NCBI GenBank assembly: GCA_947567425.1
Contig: CANOLV010000019.1
Location: 1-51,728, forward strand
Length of the DNA: 51,728 bases
Direction of reading: 5' to 3'
DNA from: an uncultured Porphyromonadaceae bacterium
Lineage (GTDB): Bacteria > Bacteroidota > Bacteroidia > Bacteroidales > Muribaculaceae
In this document: piece by piece, positions 1 through 7,841 of the stretch
How positions within the stretch are numbered: position 1 is the first letter of the stretch
How the letters are laid out: each line of letters opens with the position of its first letter
The notes under the pieces: generated by a model
Told to the model about the DNA's origin: nothing
What the model saw: only the letters and a program-made list of their open reading frames with translations
Database searches by the model: none
Position numbers and translations under genes: made by a program

Positions 1-49
1 ATAATGATGCTACGATTGTGGCGAGCATCAAAGACAAAAGTTTTTTCAT
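1..49 (-). CDS. N-terminal fragment of an exported protein, cut by the window edge
   Basis: Read leftward from the ATG at 49, the frame gives MKKLLSLMLATIVASL and runs off the window. A lysine pair followed by a hydrophobic stretch is a typical Sec signal peptide start, so this is probably an exported or lipoprotein gene transcribed away from the Nudix regulator at 279. The family cannot be told from 16 residues. Confidence 0.6.
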   Translation of the reverse strand, partial: MKKLLSLMLATIVASL

Positions 50-195
50 TTGAAACTATTTACATCATTCCGATTATCAGTTCAGGATGTTCAAATCTGA
101 GGTTGGCAATTTCTTGTTGATTGATTAGTCTTGTTGTCCGAATCATCATAACAATCTCAACTTTAACTAAGTTACTATAGAAAATCAAGTATCCG

Positions 196-264
196 GTGTA
201 ATTTTTACACAAATATTTGAGGGTTTCGGATTTTAATGTTAACTTCGTGGTGTAATTATCACGC
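196..264. promoter_or_regulatory. Two candidate operators upstream of the NrtR-like gene
   Basis: GTGTAATTTTTACAC at 196-210 is a perfect 6-3-6 inverted repeat. GTGTAATTATCACGC at 250-264 is a second copy with the same left arm and a right arm matching 4 of 6 bases, 54 bp downstream. Both lie in the gap before the regulator at 279, where an autoregulatory operator would be expected. Binding by that regulator is an inference. Confidence 0.5.
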
Positions 265-278
265 AAGAGAAAATTAAC

Positions 279-971
279 ATGGACGAAAACAGATATTGCT
301 ACCGCTACCCCCACCCTTCTGTCACTACCGACTGCGTTATTTTCGGTTTTGACGGGGAACGGATTAATGTGCTTCTCGTAAAGAGGGGCGGCGAACCATA
401 CGCCGGATGGTGGGCGTTTCCCGGTGGTTTCGTAAAGATTGACGAGAGTGCTGAAGAAGGTGCTCTGCGTGAATTGCAAGAAGAGACATCACTGTCGGCT
501 GCATACGTTGAGCAGTTCCACACATACTCCAATCCTGAACGCGACCCACGTGAACGGGTAATTACGATTGCCTACTATGCTCTTGTCAAAATCAGCGAGG
601 TCAAAGGTGGTGATGATGCAAAAGAGGCCAAGTGGTTTGCTCTTGATGAGATTCCTCACCTCGCGTTTGACCACGATGTCATACTACGCGATGCTATGAC
701 ACGCTTGCGCGAAAGAATCCACTTTCATCCCATTGGATATGAACTATTGCCGGATAAATTTACTCTAAAACAGTTGCAGTCGCTTTACGAGGCAGTGCTT
801 GGCATAAACTTTGACCGTCGCAACTTCACCAAAAAGATGTTGCACCTCGACATCCTCACGCAATTGGATGAAACCATCTGGCCAACACCAAAACGCGAAG
901 CTAATCTCTACAGTTTTAATCTTGACAAATATAACGAGCTTAAACGCCGTGGATTCCGTCTCGAATTCTAA
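279..971 (+). CDS. NrtR-like transcriptional regulator (Nudix domain plus winged helix)
   Basis: The protein has 230 residues. Residues 10-140 form a Nudix domain with a recognisable Nudix box (GGFVKIDESAEEGALRELQE followed by ETSL), in which the usual glycine near the end of the box is serine. Residues 150-225 resemble the winged-helix DNA-binding domain of the NrtR family (HPIGYELLP, FTLKQLQSLYEAVLG, KRRGFRLEF). Proteins of this build sense ADP-ribose or related nucleotides and repress NAD or sugar genes in other bacteria. The neighbour 19 bp downstream is an ADP-ribosylglycohydrolase, which fits an ADP-ribose-linked role. Two palindromic sites precede the gene. The exact effector and regulon cannot be read from the sequence. 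Some members keep hydrolase activity, and the altered Nudix box makes a purely regulatory role more likely here. Confidence 0.8.
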   Translation: MDENRYCYRYPHPSVTTDCVIFGFDGERINVLLVKRGGEPYAGWWAFPGGFVKIDESAEEGALRELQEETSLSAAYVEQFHTYSNPERDPRERVITIAYYALVKISEVKGGDDAKEAKWFALDEIPHLAFDHDVILRDAMTRLRERIHFHPIGYELLPDKFTLKQLQSLYEAVLGINFDRRNFTKKMLHLDILTQLDETIWPTPKREANLYSFNLDKYNELKRRGFRLEF

Positions 972-990
972 CCCCCAAAAATAAAATGCC

Positions 991-1836
991 ATGTTAGGAG
1001 CAATTATCGGCGACATTGTCGGAAGTCGCTATGAATTTAATCCGACCAACGATTACAATTTTGAAATGTTTGCCGAAGGATGCGATTTCACCGACGACAC
1101 TGTTTGTACCATTGCTGTTGCCGACGCTCTGCTGAAAGGACGCGACTACGGCGAAAGCATACATGAATGGTGTCGTAAATATCCTGATCCCAAGGGTGGC
1201 TACGGAAGTCGTTTCCGCCATTGGGTGATGAGTGATAACCCCAAGCCATACGGAAGTTTCGGCAATGGCAGCGCTATGAGAGTAAGTCCTATCGGCTGGT
1301 GGTATGACAATCCAAAGGATTTAATAGAACAGGCTCGGAAGAGTGCCGAATGTACGCATAACCACAAATATGGCATCGACGGTGCAATAGCCGTAGTCAC
1401 CGCAATTGCCGACTGCCGGGAATTAGGCAGAAATAAGGATGTGAAGAATCTGACACCTAAGCATATTCTTGAATGGGGCCTTTCTCGCGCTGTATATCAG
1501 TATACTCGATACACCGACGAGTTTCACATTGATCTCGAAGCTCATCGTAATAAATTCGACGAGACCTGTCAAGGCACAGTTCCGGTGGCATTATGGATCG
1601 TGATGCACAGCAACGGGTTTGAGGATGCACTCCGCCGGGCTGTGAGTCTCGGAGCAGACGCCGACACACTGGGCGCCATTGTCGGCAGCATTGCAGAGGC
1701 CCTTTGGGGCATACCCGAAAGGATGAAGGAAAAAGCGATGTCATACCTGCCTAAAGAAATGCTCTCAATCGTCAATAAATTTCACAGCAAGCTAATCGGC
1801 CCATCAATATCATCTACGAACTTATCGACCAAGTAA
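991..1836 (+). CDS. ADP-ribosylglycohydrolase family protein (DraG-like)
   Basis: The 281-residue protein carries the metal-binding signatures of the ADP-ribosylglycohydrolase superfamily: GAIIGDIVGSRYE at the N terminus, FTDDT at about residues 33-37, GNGSAMRVSP near residue 91, and GADADTLGAIVGSIAEALWG near residue 220. The acidic residues in these motifs bind two magnesium ions in characterised members, which remove ADP-ribose from proteins, nucleic acids or small molecules. The length is normal and the motifs are intact, so the enzyme is probably active in the cytoplasm. It lies 19 bp after the NrtR-like gene and is probably co-transcribed with it. The natural substrate is unknown. Confidence 0.88.
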   Translation: MLGAIIGDIVGSRYEFNPTNDYNFEMFAEGCDFTDDTVCTIAVADALLKGRDYGESIHEWCRKYPDPKGGYGSRFRHWVMSDNPKPYGSFGNGSAMRVSPIGWWYDNPKDLIEQARKSAECTHNHKYGIDGAIAVVTAIADCRELGRNKDVKNLTPKHILEWGLSRAVYQYTRYTDEFHIDLEAHRNKFDETCQGTVPVALWIVMHSNGFEDALRRAVSLGADADTLGAIVGSIAEALWGIPERMKEKAMSYLPKEMLSIVNKFHSKLIGPSISSTNLSTK

Positions 1837-1849
1837 TTTGCAAAATAAA

Positions 1850-2181
1850 ATGATTGACGAATCACTCCAAAACTATATCGAGACCAGTGTTTTGCCACTG
1901 TATGACAGTTTTGATGCGACGCATCAGCGCGATCATGCCGATATGGTGATTGAGCAGAGCATGGCAATTGCGTCAGACCTCGATGTCGATACAAACATGG
2001 TATATGCTATAGCGGATATGCAAAAGGCGGCTACCTGAGGCTATGGTTTGAGAATAGCCCCAATGTGGCGCGTCTCAACGCCTTGCGAGAAATTATAAAA
2101 GACGAACAACTTCTCCGTAAGAAGTTCGACTCTATATATGAGACTTTGACCAATCAAAAAAGAAATGATCATGGATATTGA
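1850..2181 (+). pseudogene. HD-domain phosphohydrolase, internally deleted and frameshifted
   Basis: The frame from the ATG at 1850 encodes an HD-superfamily start (YIETSVLPLYDSFDATHQRD, then HADMVIEQSM and DVDTNMVYAIA) and stops at 2036-2038. The tail of the same family continues in another frame from about 2017 (YAKGGYLRLW, ENSPNVARLNALREIIKDEQ, LLRKKFDSIYETL) to the stop at 2179-2181. Intact relatives are about 200 residues long and keep the HD metal-binding residues between these two parts. Here roughly half of the protein is missing at the junction near 2015-2025 and the frame is broken. It sits 13 bp after the ADP-ribosylglycohydrolase and its end overlaps the next gene's start. It should be non-functional. 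The family comparison is from memory, not a search. Confidence 0.75.
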
Positions 2182-2521
2182 GCAAATTCGGAATTACTGC
2201 CTTTCAAGGCCATACACAACTGAGGATATGCCATTTGGACCGGAATATGTAGTATTTCGGATTGGCGGCAAAATTTTCTGTTGTTTTGCTCTCGTATTGG
2301 GCAATGTCGTTCAGTTGAAATGGAATCCTGATGAATTTGATGAGGTCATTGACAAATATTCCTATGTTCGTCAAGCATGGCACTGGCACAAACGTCACAT
2401 GATTCAGTTTGACCTTGACGATACTCCAATCCCGGATTCTGTTATTAAGGATCTGATAGACCATGCTTATTTATATGTGAGAGGCCGGTTGCCCAAGAAA
2501 ATTCAAGCACAATGGAGTTGA
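2171..2521 (+). CDS. MmcQ/YjbR family protein
   Basis: The small protein of about 116 residues has the MmcQ/YjbR (CyaY-like fold) pattern: MDIEQIRNYCLSRPYTTEDM at the start, then FGPEYVVFRIGGKIFCCFAL, a central LKWNPDEFDEVIDKY segment and a C-terminal helix ending VRGRLPKK. Family members are annotated as DNA-binding-like, but their biochemical role is not established. The ATG at 2171 is preferred over the one two codons upstream because family members usually begin M(N/D)IE. The gene overlaps the preceding pseudogene's end and overlaps the next gene by 10 bp, so translation is probably coupled. Confidence 0.8.
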   Translation: MDIEQIRNYCLSRPYTTEDMPFGPEYVVFRIGGKIFCCFALVLGNVVQLKWNPDEFDEVIDKYSYVRQAWHWHKRHMIQFDLDDTPIPDSVIKDLIDHAYLYVRGRLPKKIQAQWS

Positions 2522-3063
2522 AAGATATGTCGCTGGAGGAGCTGTGGAAATTATTCCCCATAATTCTGTCTCCTCACAATCCCGAATGGAAGATATGGGC
2601 TGATAATGAGATACAACCATTATCAGAACTGCTCTCAGAATATAATCCCATTATAAATCATATCGGAAGTACTGCGATTCCGGGTATCATGGCAAAGCCG
2701 ATAGTGGATATTCTTGTTGAAATACCCGATGACTGTGACTGGCGCGAGGTAAAAAATATTTTAGAAGAGTCGGGCTATATCTGCATGAGCGAGTCAGTGC
2801 AGAGAATGAGTTTCAACAAGGGCTATACTCCAGCGGGATATGCCGATAAGGTGTTTCATATCCACATTCATGCCATCGGAGATAATGATGAGATTCGTTT
2901 TCGTGACTGTCTGAGGCGGAATCCAGCTGTTGCCAGGGAATACGAAACCTTGAAATTGAGTCTTCTGCCAAAGTACAGAAACAACCGCGACGGCTATACC
3001 GAAGCCAAAACAGACTTCATAAACAGAGTCATAACATCAGCCAAACGAAATGACAAAGATTGA
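2512..3063 (+). CDS. GrpB family protein (nucleotidyltransferase-like, UPF0157)
   Basis: The protein has 183 residues. The GrpB signatures are HIGSTAIPGIMAKPIVDILV near residues 50-70, YADKVFHIHIH near residue 115 and a C-terminal FRDCLRRNPAVAREYETLK segment. GrpB proteins share the nucleotidyltransferase fold, and the GST motif with the acidic pair in PIVDILVE fits this. In some bacteria the domain is fused to dephospho-CoA kinase, but here it stands alone. The function is not established for stand-alone members. Its start overlaps the MmcQ-like gene by 10 bp. Confidence 0.85.
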   Translation: MELKDMSLEELWKLFPIILSPHNPEWKIWADNEIQPLSELLSEYNPIINHIGSTAIPGIMAKPIVDILVEIPDDCDWREVKNILEESGYICMSESVQRMSFNKGYTPAGYADKVFHIHIHAIGDNDEIRFRDCLRRNPAVAREYETLKLSLLPKYRNNRDGYTEAKTDFINRVITSAKRNDKD

Positions 3064-3103
3064 ACGGGAACAGAAGATTATAGCACAGATGATTCGGACA
3101 TAA
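3050..3103 (+). pseudogene. Possible remnant of a nitrous-oxide-stimulated-promoter-family gene
   Basis: A short frame starting inside the end of the GrpB gene reads MTKIEREQKIIAQMIRT and stops at 3103. From memory, this resembles the N terminus of small cysteine-rich proteins in PF11756, which usually start with an EREK...VEKMI-type helix followed by YCR. The rest of that family's motif is absent and a convergent gene follows at once. It may be a scar or a chance short frame. Confidence 0.3.
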
Positions 3104-3616
3104 TCAGTCATTACCGCACAGCATGTTCCGATACTTTCGATATAGTATATGCTGGGTGTTGCCTGGACGGTCAGGGAACATTCTTGATGGAGCTTCATCC
3201 AAAGCCACCCATGATACGCCGTCAACTTCCGAAGATGTGGAGAAGTCTGCCTTTTTTACAATGCCGATATAGGCATGCATAAGTTGTTCCCGCTTGTCAA
3301 ACCAATGTGTCCCTTCATATATCAGATTATCGATCTTAAGTCCAAGTTCCTCCTTGACCTCACGGACTGCGGCTTCCTCTGCATTTTCGCCAGGTGTAAT
3401 ATATCCGGCAACAAATGTCTCATATCGGTCAGATATGTAGGACTGCTTAAGTAGCGCTATTTCATGCTCCTCGTTCACTACCATGACAATCACACAACTT
3501 GAAAAAGAATCAAACCAATATCGCTTGCAATTATCACAATATGGCACAAGGCCGTCGTCGCCGGCCTGCCGTCCGTTGAGTTTAGCTCCACATTCAGGGC
3601 AAAATTTGTATTTCAT
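3104..3616 (-). CDS. Zinc-ribbon Nudix hydrolase (NudC/NADH-pyrophosphatase-like)
   Basis: The protein of about 170 residues starts with a zinc ribbon, CPEC at residues 6-9 and CDNC at 27-30, followed by a Nudix domain with a complete box (GENAEEAAVREVKEELGL, preceded by AGYITP). This order of zinc ribbon then Nudix is that of NudC-type enzymes that cleave NAD(H) or NAD-capped RNA. The SQPWPFPxS motif of true NudC is not visible, so the substrate may differ. The ATG at 3616 is used because the motif begins directly after it; an in-frame ATG lies two codons upstream. The gene is convergent with the GrpB gene and lies downstream of the acetyltransferase. Confidence 0.82.
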   Translation of the reverse strand: MKYKFCPECGAKLNGRQAGDDGLVPYCDNCKRYWFDSFSSCVIVMVVNEEHEIALLKQSYISDRYETFVAGYITPGENAEEAAVREVKEELGLKIDNLIYEGTHWFDKREQLMHAYIGIVKKADFSTSSEVDGVSWVALDEAPSRMFPDRPGNTQHILYRKYRNMLCGND

Positions 3617-3640
3617 AACCAAAATTCCAACTAATGGGGA

Positions 3641-4201
3641 TTATAATTTTCGGATTATTTTAGCAGGGTTTCCCACCGCGACTGAATCTGATTCAATATC
3701 CTTGGTCACAACACTTCCGGCTCCGATGACACAACGGTCGCCGATTGTCACACCCGGACAGATTATGGAACCGCCTCCGATCCAGCAGTCTTCGCCGATA
3801 GTCACGGGATAGGCATACTCCTTGCTCTCCCTACGCGCCATGTAGTCTAGCGGATGATGAGGAGTATAAATCTTTACATCGGGGCCTATCAACGTATGTG
3901 CTCCGATGGTAATAAACGCACCATCAAGAAATGTGCAGTTGGCATTTATGAATACATGTTCTCCAAGCCGTATGCCATGGCCGTGGTCGCAATGGAATGG
4001 CGGACAGATTATCGATGTCGACGGCAAATCCGGGACAAGTTGTTCCAACAGTTCCCTATATCCTTCGTCGTATGTGCTCATGCCTCTCAATCCGGCAAGA
4101 ATCCTTTTGGCATGAATGAAACTTGCCTGCAATTCGGGCGCAGACATATCGGCCAATTCTCCGCTACGCATTTTATCCAATTCATCCATAGTAGTCATCA
4201 T
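3641..4201 (-). CDS. Sugar O-acetyltransferase (maltose/galactoside acetyltransferase type)
   Basis: The 186-residue protein has the N-terminal Mac helix region (DELDKMRSGELADMSAPELQ) followed by left-handed beta-helix hexapeptide repeats (INANCTFLDGAFITIGAHTL, WIGGGSIICPGVTIGDRCVI and VVTKDIESDSVAVGNPAKII). The catalytic histidine of the family is expected in the YTPHHPLD segment. These trimeric cytoplasmic enzymes transfer acetyl groups from acetyl-CoA to sugars. The protein is full length. It lies 18 bp upstream of the zinc-ribbon Nudix gene on the same strand and may be co-transcribed with it. Confidence 0.88.
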   Translation of the reverse strand: MMTTMDELDKMRSGELADMSAPELQASFIHAKRILAGLRGMSTYDEGYRELLEQLVPDLPSTSIICPPFHCDHGHGIRLGEHVFINANCTFLDGAFITIGAHTLIGPDVKIYTPHHPLDYMARRESKEYAYPVTIGEDCWIGGGSIICPGVTIGDRCVIGAGSVVTKDIESDSVAVGNPAKIIRKL

Positions 4202-4259
4202 CAGTCTGATTAAATCTGCGAATTTACTAATTTCCGAATAATATCTTTTAACTTTTTAC

Positions 4260-4267
4260 TAACTTTG
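4260..4267 (+). promoter_or_regulatory. -7 element of the beta-lactamase promoter
   Basis: TAACTTTG matches the Bacteroidota TAnnTTTG -7 element and lies 30 bp before the ATG at 4298. A start at the upstream TTG (4265) would overlap the promoter, which supports the downstream start. Confidence 0.6.
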
Positions 4268-4297
4268 CGCAATCATCACCGAAAACAGCAACTAAAA

Positions 4298-5206
4298 ATG
4301 AGAAATAACGTATTCAGTCTTTTGACCGCATTGATCTGCACTATAGCCATATCATGCACGACAAGCAACAGTACTTCATCTTTACAGCAAAAACTCTCTG
4401 ATTACGTTGACGATAAAGATGCCACAATAGGAATAGCGGTGATTGTTGACGGAAAAGACACTGTGGCGGTTAACGGAAACCGCCCCTTCCCGATGCTGAG
4501 CGTTTATAAACTACCCATAGTTTTGGCCTACGGAGATTATATCAAAGCAAGCGACAAGCTTATTCCAGACCAAATCACACTAACACATGAAGATCTAAAA
4601 CCGGACACATACAGTCCTATGCGCGACCGATATGCAGGACAAGACTCCATAACAGTCGACATAAGCGAGATTATAGCTTATGCACTTCAACAGAGCGACA
4701 ATAACGCTTCCGATATAATCCTTAAACTTATGGGAGGTGTCAACACTGCCAATAATACCGTAAAACGACTTGGAGCTGACAATATACATATCGTCTCCAC
4801 AGAAGCAGAAATGCATGAGTCGCCGGAACTTTGCTACCTGAACAGCTCTACCCCAATCGCGATGGCTCGAATGATTGATAGGTTCGACTATGAATTTGAC
4901 GACCGCTTCTCCCGTTATATAAAGCAACTTATGGAGACATGCGACACCGGCAAAAACCGTCTTGCAGCCTCGCTTTCAGGTAAAGATACCGCCATAGGCC
5001 ACAAAACCGGAACCGGGTTCACCTTACCTGACGGACGACTTATGGCTGTCAATGATGCAGGATATGTACATCTGCTCAATGGACACAGATATTCGATAGC
5101 CGTATTTATTGAAAATTCCGGATACGACATGGATCAAACCGAAAAGCTTATCGCCGATATCTCCGCCATCGTATATGCTCAACTGCAGAATGACAGCAAT
5201 ACTTGA
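4298..5206 (+). CDS. Class A beta-lactamase, subclass A2 (CfxA/CepA-like), lipoprotein
   Basis: The protein has 302 residues. All class A catalytic motifs are visible: SVYK (Ser70 and Lys73), SDN (Ser130), HKTG (KTG at 234-236), and the omega-loop segment TEAEMHESPEL, whose first glutamate aligns with Glu166. Position 170, asparagine in TEM-type enzymes, is histidine here; relatives of subclass A2 also depart from Asn at this site. The N terminus has a signal peptide with a lipobox (AISC), so the enzyme is probably lipid-anchored in the periplasm. Members hydrolyse penicillins and cephalosporins. The actual spectrum cannot be predicted from the sequence. It appears to be monocistronic and convergent with the next gene. 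Confidence 0.9.
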   Translation: MRNNVFSLLTALICTIAISCTTSNSTSSLQQKLSDYVDDKDATIGIAVIVDGKDTVAVNGNRPFPMLSVYKLPIVLAYGDYIKASDKLIPDQITLTHEDLKPDTYSPMRDRYAGQDSITVDISEIIAYALQQSDNNASDIILKLMGGVNTANNTVKRLGADNIHIVSTEAEMHESPELCYLNSSTPIAMARMIDRFDYEFDDRFSRYIKQLMETCDTGKNRLAASLSGKDTAIGHKTGTGFTLPDGRLMAVNDAGYVHLLNGHRYSIAVFIENSGYDMDQTEKLIADISAIVYAQLQNDSNT

Positions 5207-5233
5207 CTTTAATATACCTTAGTGTGGGGGGAA

Positions 5234-6784
5234 TTATTCTGGAGATTGCCAAAACCAGTCGTCATCAGTTGTGATAATGGAGGTGGCAGTATAATTGCTT
5301 TTCTGCGGGGTCAATGCCACGAATTGCCCTTGGGGGTGGTCGGCCCGTCCTTCAGGGTTTGCCTGATTGAGCATGTTGCATGACATGATGTACAGATTCT
5401 TGGCCATGTAGGTCTCAAGGTAGTATTCCTTTGTCTGCATGGTCTGATGGTTCCAATTGGCATCTGGATTCAACACAAGCGGCAAGTCGTGCTTTAAACG
5501 GTAACGCACCTCTCCAGGGTGCAGAAGCAGGCCGTTGTCATCGGTTACATACGCGGCAAATGACGGATCGACCCAAATCCATTTGCCGAGTGACCGGCTC
5601 CATGCCATACATATTACGTGGCAGTCGCCATCGGTATCCCAGGCTTTTGACTGGCATGTGAGATAGCGTGCCGGTATACCCTCGGCAAGCAACGCTTCGG
5701 TGAGGGCGATGGCAAGTACCCGGCAGTTATATCCGCAACTGTCGCGTAGGGCGGAGTCATAGATGTTACGCAGGTTCATTTCACCCCTGGGATATCCGTT
5801 GCTTCCGTTGTGGGGTATGTTGTCGTGTACCCAGTAGAGTAGGTTTTTTATTTGGCTCACATCGTCGCCGGTACCGGCTATACTGTCAAGATTGAATCTC
5901 TCACGTGTGAGTGTGAGCAGTGCGTTGTCGGAAGTGGCATATTCGAAACGTTCGCTTCTCGACGGGTCGGGCGCATATGAAGGTGAGAGCCTTAATTTTT
6001 CAAGCGGTGTTCTTGTCTCGTCATCGAAGTCGATATAGCTTGACAAGGCAGCTTTCAGCGTCACAGCCTTAGCGCTTCCGGCATGCTCCAATGCCGTCAG
6101 TAGTATTCTCCCACTGCTGCAAACTGGGGTTACCAGACCGTGATCTGTGTTTAGCACCTGTTCCTGCCATTCTGCCAACCGTTCCATGGCGAAGAGCTGA
6201 TTCACATCGGCCATCGATGTTTCTATGAGGCTATTGTCCGATGCTTTTAGAACTGTAGCGTGGCATGTGAATTTCTTTAGAGGCACATTGCAATTCTCTG
6301 GAAGTCCAGTGTTGATGATACCCACCACACTGTTGAAAACAACGGTTTCAAGCAGCGGACAATCGGAAGCGAATCTATTTGTGCCACCGACGAATGATAC
6401 CGGACCGTTGAAAACAATTTTGCGCAGACTGGGGCAGTCAGCCACAAATTCGCAGTCGATGTGACCCACGAATCCATTGATTTCAATCTCTTCGAGGTGA
6501 GACATATTGCGGAATGCGTACCTCGGTATGTAATCTATATTGCCTAAGGTCACTTTTCGCAAATTCGGGAAATCTCCATATTCTCCGAGTCTCACAAACA
6601 CTCCCATGTCGGGAAATGTCAGTTCCTCCGCTTCGCTGTCTACTGTAAATCCATCGGGAAAGAGAGGATAGCCATTGCGAATAGGATTATTGAAATACCC
6701 CGGATCGAACAGTTCTATTATTTTGGCATCTGCTACCACACAGCAGAGAAATATTGCGGTCAGAGAGAAAATCAGTTTTTTCAT
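5234..6784 (-). CDS. Exported transglutaminase-like protein with BspA-type leucine-rich repeats
   Basis: The 516-residue protein has a signal peptide (MKKLIFSLTAIFLCCVVADA). Residues 50-190 contain irregular leucine-rich repeats of the BspA type (FPNLRKVTLGNIDYIPRYAF, then FRNMSHLEEIEINGF and CPSLRKIVFNG). Residues 330-420 form a transglutaminase/protease-like core: Cys in SCGYNCRVLAIALTEALLAE, His in DCHVICMAW and Asp in WIWVDPSF supply a Cys-His-Asp triad. Such domains act as cysteine proteases or peptide N-glycanase-like enzymes in secreted bacterial proteins. The LRR part probably binds a surface or host ligand. The substrate is unknown. The gene stands alone between a convergent beta-lactamase and an upstream gap. 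Confidence 0.8.
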   Translation of the reverse strand: MKKLIFSLTAIFLCCVVADAKIIELFDPGYFNNPIRNGYPLFPDGFTVDSEAEELTFPDMGVFVRLGEYGDFPNLRKVTLGNIDYIPRYAFRNMSHLEEIEINGFVGHIDCEFVADCPSLRKIVFNGPVSFVGGTNRFASDCPLLETVVFNSVVGIINTGLPENCNVPLKKFTCHATVLKASDNSLIETSMADVNQLFAMERLAEWQEQVLNTDHGLVTPVCSSGRILLTALEHAGSAKAVTLKAALSSYIDFDDETRTPLEKLRLSPSYAPDPSRSERFEYATSDNALLTLTRERFNLDSIAGTGDDVSQIKNLLYWVHDNIPHNGSNGYPRGEMNLRNIYDSALRDSCGYNCRVLAIALTEALLAEGIPARYLTCQSKAWDTDGDCHVICMAWSRSLGKWIWVDPSFAAYVTDDNGLLLHPGEVRYRLKHDLPLVLNPDANWNHQTMQTKEYYLETYMAKNLYIMSCNMLNQANPEGRADHPQGQFVALTPQKSNYTATSIITTDDDWFWQSPE

Positions 6785-6814
6785 TGGCTAAGGATGCTGT
6801 TAGAGTTTATTCCT

Positions 6815-6822
6815 CAAATATA
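6815..6822 (-). promoter_or_regulatory. -7 element for the transglutaminase-like gene
   Basis: CAAATATA on the plus strand reads TATATTTG on the minus strand, a full match to TAnnTTTG, about 30 bp before the ATG at 6784. No clear -33 element is seen at the usual spacing. The rest of 6823-7037 is AT-rich and shows nothing else. Confidence 0.45.
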
Positions 6823-7037
6823 GGAAAATTTAAACAAAATCACTATCAACCAAACTTTTTTTTAATTAATCAACAATTAAGCAGACCTATTGCAGAAGTC
6901 AACCCAAGCATAAGTCTTCAGTTTGAAACAATCTTCGCAGAGACAGGCCACTTCCCTACTCTTTCTATTAGCGGATAATGCTTAAACCGTCCAACTTTTG
7001 TGGTCACTTCATTATGTCGAGGATTATTGAACGATTA

Positions 7038-7805
7038 TTAATTTTTTTCTAATTGACAAGTAATTTTACAGCCATTGTTCTTGTCTGTCAGTATCATTTT
7101 AATTCTTTTCACAGGTTGAGATCTGGAAGATGATGATGCTATGCTCTTTTCCCAACCGAAATCAAAAATGTGGTCAAACATTGTCATATACTCTCCATCG
7201 CCTCCCATTGTGTATTCATAAAGAGCGAACTCTTCATCGCTTTTATGATGCAACGAAAATTCCATTGTGAATATGTTTGTATCACTGCGGGAGATATTGA
7301 AAATACCTTCTCCGACAGTCATAGGTCGGAAAGTATTGTTCTGATACCAAATCACCTTTACAGGCTTGGTATTGTCTTCATTGCGTATAAATCTTATCTC
7401 CCTCCCAACATCAAAGAACTCATTGGTATTAGTTCCATCAACTTCATTAACTCTGAAAGACAAATAGAAATCTTCAACTGTAAAATGGAGAGTGACAGTG
7501 GCTTCTGCCTTTACGTCTTTGATTGTCAGATAAGACTCTCCGGCTTTAGCAGGTTGTATGTAAAGGCTGTGGTTAGGAGCCTCCATTTCAATTCCGAATT
7601 TACCAAGTACTTCAGGATTGCTCGCAGTAAGCTCATAAACCCCACCACCACCGGTAAAATAGATTACTGCACCTTTCCCTAACATTACGGTGTAGTCTCT
7701 TTTTTCAAAGTGGATAGGAGTAATTGCATCCGGTTCATCATTATCACTACATGCTGTTACGAATAAACAGGTAAGGAGCATTACCACATTGAATATCTTG
7801 TTCAT
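7038..7805 (-). CDS. Lipoprotein of unknown function
   Basis: The 255-residue protein begins with a lipoprotein signal (MNKIFNVVMLLTCLFVTACS, lipobox VTAC). The segment after the lipobox is acidic (SDNDEPDA), a feature often seen in surface-exposed Bacteroidota lipoproteins. The body is predicted beta-rich, with an Ig-like pattern near residues 35-110 (MLGKGAVIYFTGGGGVYELT, LTIKDVKAEATVTLHFTV). No family was recognised. It lies 36 bp downstream of the outer-membrane barrel gene on the same strand, so the two are probably co-expressed and may form a complex. Confidence 0.7.
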   Translation of the reverse strand: MNKIFNVVMLLTCLFVTACSDNDEPDAITPIHFEKRDYTVMLGKGAVIYFTGGGGVYELTASNPEVLGKFGIEMEAPNHSLYIQPAKAGESYLTIKDVKAEATVTLHFTVEDFYLSFRVNEVDGTNTNEFFDVGREIRFIRNEDNTKPVKVIWYQNNTFRPMTVGEGIFNISRSDTNIFTMEFSLHHKSDEEFALYEYTMGGDGEYMTMFDHIFDFGWEKSIASSSSRSQPVKRIKMILTDKNNGCKITCQLEKN

Positions 7806-7841
7806 AGATTTACAATATTATTTTAGTCAATTGATTTGTTG

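Noticed and set aside
60-479. Long open frame on the minus strand across the regulator start
   Set aside because: It lies opposite the well-supported Nudix regulator and its operators, and the protein has no recognisable pattern.
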